Assembly (NCBI RefSeq): GCF_001905445.1
Contig: NZ_LIVQ01000001.1
Location: 682,001-746,000, forward strand
Origin: Streptomyces sp. CB00455
GTDB taxonomy: Bacteria; Actinomycetota; Actinomycetes; Streptomycetales; Streptomycetaceae
Direction: 5' to 3'
DNA length: 64,000 bases
The notes beneath the pieces are model-generated. The model was not told the DNA's origin, did no database searches, and saw nothing but the letters and a program-made list of their open reading frames with translations. This document shows positions 63,326 through 64,000 of this stretch, piece by piece. The first letter of the stretch is position 1; the number at the start of each line of letters is the position of its first letter. The position numbers and the translations under genes are program-made.

Positions 63326-63760
63326 TCAGTGGGTGATGCAGAGCTCGTTGCCCTCGGGGTCGGCGAGGGTGGTCCAGGCGAAGGGGCCCTGCCGCTTCTC
63401 GTGGAGGAAGGTGGCGCCCTTGGCCATCAGCCGCTCGACGACGTCCTTCGGGTCGTCGGATCCGGTGCGCACGTCCAGGTGGACGCGGTTCTTGACCGTC
63501 TTGGGCTCGGGCACGAGCTGGAACAGGATGCGGGGCGCGCGCTCCAAGCCCTGGGGGTGGCGGATCGCGCCGCCGACCTTCCACACGAGGCCGCCGCGGT
63601 GGGTGGTGGTGTCGGACTCGCTCGCCTGGCCCGCCGCGATCAGGCCGCGGATGAACTCCTCGTCCTGGGCCTCCACTTCCCAGCCGAGGGCGTCCGCCCA
63701 CCAGTCGGCGAGCGGGTGGGGGTCGGCGCAGTCGATGGTGACCTGGAAGGTGTATGCCAT
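63326..63760 (-). CDS. VOC-superfamily (glyoxalase-like) protein
   Basis: 144 residues. One VOC repeat pair: TFQVTIDCADPHPLADWWADALGWEVE, then NRVHLDVRTGSDDPKDVVERLMAKGATFL and FAWTTLADPEGNELCITH, the typical metal-binding PEGNE ending. It is a small enzyme or binding protein of unknown substrate, common in streptomycetes. It is upstream of the RNA-repair operon by about 95 bases on the same strand. Confidence 0.92.
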   Translation of the reverse strand: MAYTFQVTIDCADPHPLADWWADALGWEVEAQDEEFIRGLIAAGQASESDTTTHRGGLVWKVGGAIRHPQGLERAPRILFQLVPEPKTVKNRVHLDVRTGSDDPKDVVERLMAKGATFLHEKRQGPFAWTTLADPEGNELCITH

Positions 63761-63830
63761 GCCGGGACCTTACTGAGGAGACCGGTCGGCCGCCAGCGCA
63801 TGCCGTCGGCTGCGCCGCGGCGGGCCGCGG

Positions 63831-64000
63831 TCAGCGGGAGCCCGTCACCGCAGCCGCCCGGCGGGTGGTCAGGAAGGCGGCGCAGGTCAGCAGGCAGGCG
63901 GCCACCGCGACCCAGAGCAACACCTCGCCCGCCGGGCGCAGCCAGGCCACCCCGGTCGGCCCGGCGGCGGAGAGGCAGGCGGTGGCCGTCATGCCGAGCG
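63831..64000 (-). CDS. Integral membrane protein (MFS-type ending), 5' end beyond the window
   Basis: The C-terminal 56 codons are visible: LGMTATACLSAAGPTGVAWLRPAGEVLLWVAVAACLLTCAAFLTTRRAAAV and a stop at 63831-63833. A last membrane helix and basic tail are typical of an MFS transporter or of a DUF membrane protein; too little is present to decide. Confidence 0.6.
   Translation of the reverse strand, partial: LGMTATACLSAAGPTGVAWLRPAGEVLLWVAVAACLLTCAAFLTTRRAAAVTGSR

Overview
The window is GC-rich DNA from a filamentous actinomycete, almost certainly Streptomyces. The evidence is very high GC with strong third-position GC bias, GTG and TTG starts behind GGAGG-type ribosome binding sites, a chaplin, two melC-type tyrosinase operons, a mycothiol-dependent formaldehyde dehydrogenase, a SigE-type ECF sigma operon with a sortase-E (LAXTG) substrate, and many secreted hydrolases. 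The content looks like accessory chromosome-arm DNA: short transcription units, alternating strands, several broken genes, and no ribosomal or DNA-replication genes, rRNA or tRNA seen.

Layout. 0-5.4 kb: CAP-domain protein, serine-hydrolase remnant, helicase with four Helicase-Associated repeats, glutamate decarboxylase. 5.5-12.7 kb: melC1-melC2, CitA/CitB-type two-component system and a divergent dicarboxylate symporter, subtilase with a P domain. 12.7-22.5 kb: FhuF-like Fe-S protein, frameshifted MFS gene, GNAT, a three-gene run (phosphoesterase, MFS, beta-propeller), a membrane-anchored esterase, and a carboxylesterase frameshifted in a C7 run. 22.5-24.7 kb: small secreted protein, chaplin, second tyrosinase operon. 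25-29.6 kb: acyl-CoA dehydrogenase pair and quinone reductase (overlapping stops and starts), truncated SDR remnant, enoyl-CoA hydratase. 29.6-34.3 kb: PIG-L deacetylase, S33 peptidase, mycothiol-dependent formaldehyde dehydrogenase, LysM-lytic transglycosylase. 34.3-40.8 kb: NarL-type two-component system, squalene/phytoene synthase, Ser/Thr kinase, PNGase A-like amidase. 41-44.4 kb: GlsB-like protein, then a translationally coupled PAP2 / DMT transporter / Ser-tripeptide-repeat operon facing a TetR gene across an array of 16-bp operator-like repeats. 44.6-55 kb: TerD, conserved unknown, orphan glutamate-binding lipoprotein, DJ-1/PfpI, endonuclease I, OYE/MarR divergon, GH20 hexosaminidase, haem-binding remnant, MFS/MarR divergon. 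55.1-58.8 kb: ECF sigma operon, a frameshifted unknown gene with a tandem duplication, methyltransferase. 59.1-64 kb: YbjQ, an SH3 protein split by an acidic minisatellite, and an RNA-repair operon: a 791-residue RNA ligase-kinase-phosphatase fusion followed 3 nt later by a small NYN ribonuclease-like gene, then VOC and a cut membrane-protein gene.

Best candidates for new biology are (1) the ligase-kinase-phosphatase fusion coupled to an NYN nuclease-like protein, which looks like a cut-and-reseal RNA module; (2) the 110-residue protein with serine at every third position for 26 consecutive triplets, coupled to a PAP2 phosphatase and a DMT transporter under a probable TetR operator array; and (3) a recurring pattern of short tandem duplications that copy the stop codon of a gene just downstream of it, seen at four intact genes and one broken one. 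Two genes carry single-base frameshifts; whether these are real or assembly errors cannot be told from the sequence.
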